This document shows, one piece after another, positions 63,737 through 64,000 of a DNA stretch of 64,000 bases. The stretch's first letter is position 1; every line of letters starts with the position of its first letter. The position numbers and the translations under genes were made by a program. The DNA is from Dorea longicatena. Its GTDB lineage: Bacteria > Bacillota > Clostridia > Lachnospirales > Lachnospiraceae. Location of the stretch: positions 2,243,001-2,307,000 of the forward strand of contig NZ_CP102280.1 in assembly GCF_025150085.1 (NCBI RefSeq). The letters run 5' to 3'. A model generated the notes under the pieces. That model saw only the letters and a list, made by a program, of their open reading frames with translations. It made no database searches and was not told where the DNA came from.

Positions 63737-64000
63737 GATTCTTCCCCCTGTTCAAAAGTGCCACACAGAAGTTCAAAAGCAGGATGAATACGAAAAGTAC
63801 CACACCTGTTGCGATCAGTGCCTCTCTGTGAAGTCCCGATGCATATCCCATCTCGATTACGATATTGGCTGTCAGCGTTCTGACTCCCTGGAAGATTCCA
63901 CGCGGCATTCTCGGCTGGTTACCTGCTACCATGATCACAGCCATGGTCTCTCCGATCGCACGTCCGATTCCAAGAACGATTGCTGCGACCACACCAGATT
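63729..64000 (-). CDS. pstC: Phosphate ABC transporter permease PstC (partial, C-terminal)
   Basis: The last 90 or so residues are visible; the frame stays open to the window edge, so the N-terminus and the phosphate-binding PstS are beyond it. LGIGRAIGETMAVIMVAGNQPRMP and LTANIVIEMGYASGLHREAL match PstC. The frame ends RGKNHE, overlapping the pstA ATG. No start lies within the window; the GTG near 63990 is inside the gene. Confidence 0.92.
   Translation of the reverse strand, partial: SGVVAAIVLGIGRAIGETMAVIMVAGNQPRMPRGIFQGVRTLTANIVIEMGYASGLHREALIATGVVLFVFILLLNFCVALLNRGKNHE

Overview
The window looks like part of a chromosome from a Gram-positive anaerobic gut Clostridium relative, most likely a Lachnospiraceae (Dorea/Mediterraneibacter/Blautia-like). 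Reasons: moderate GC, strong AGGAGG ribosome sites, DapL-type lysine synthesis, FeoA/FeoB with a Cys-rich partner, DUF3793, DUF6110, FprA, 2-hydroxyacyl-CoA dehydratase-type proteins and a NiCo-type riboswitch. I cannot name a species. No phage, plasmid, CRISPR array or intact insertion sequence is visible.

Layout. 1-3.4 kb is a nucleoside salvage operon on the minus strand (udp, cdd, add, punA). 3.6-13.5 kb is a sugar/inositol locus: a LacI-type regulator, a solute-binding lipoprotein, a YesM-type kinase and a YesN-type regulator, then iolE, iolG, a GPH-type transporter and a cytidylate-kinase-like protein. 13.7-18.1 kb holds a cation P-type ATPase followed by an OmpR-type two-component system. 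18.2-23.0 kb holds enolase, flavodoxin, a DUF3793 protein and the KtrAB potassium system. 23.2-30.5 kb is an iron island: two feoA, feoB, a Cys-rich FeoB partner, a 53-residue membrane protein, an HMA protein, a Fur-family regulator, DUF6110 and a P1B-like ATPase with an unusual SCALK motif, with a divergent DtxR-family regulator. 30.6-35.9 kb has a nitroreductase, a methionine-synthase-like gene, three tRNA genes, a MATE exporter and a MerR regulator. 36-41.3 kb has glnA, an ANTAR regulator, dapF and dapL, plus fprA. 41.5-47.4 kb has a KdpDE-like pair, half of an EamA transporter, glycogen phosphorylase and an AraC regulator. 47.4-64 kb has a Na/Pi transporter, DUF512 protein, a metal-responsive CDF exporter, a probable small RNA, a DUF1538/PII-like pair, a dehydratase/activase pair, and the phosphate cluster phoR-phoB-phoU-pstB-pstA-pstC running off the right edge.

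Regulatory reading. The most striking signal is a shared operator, GTTAG-N6-CTAAC, with a third half-site four bases away in two of its three copies. It lies on the promoters of feoA, of the flavodoxin/DUF3793 operon and of enolase. The DtxR-family gene beside feoA is the obvious candidate regulator, and feoA also carries a Fur-box-like array. Four exact 11-bp direct repeats before the Na/Pi transporter fit a PhoB box next to the local phoR-phoB genes. A four-copy dispersed repeat (TGCCACTGGCA core) and a GTGCGCC-headed RNA-like remnant mark otherwise empty intergenic DNA.

Several genes are broken: the N-terminal stub of a flavodoxin-fold oxidoreductase, the C-terminal half of an EamA transporter and the C-terminal tail of a YfhO-like protein.
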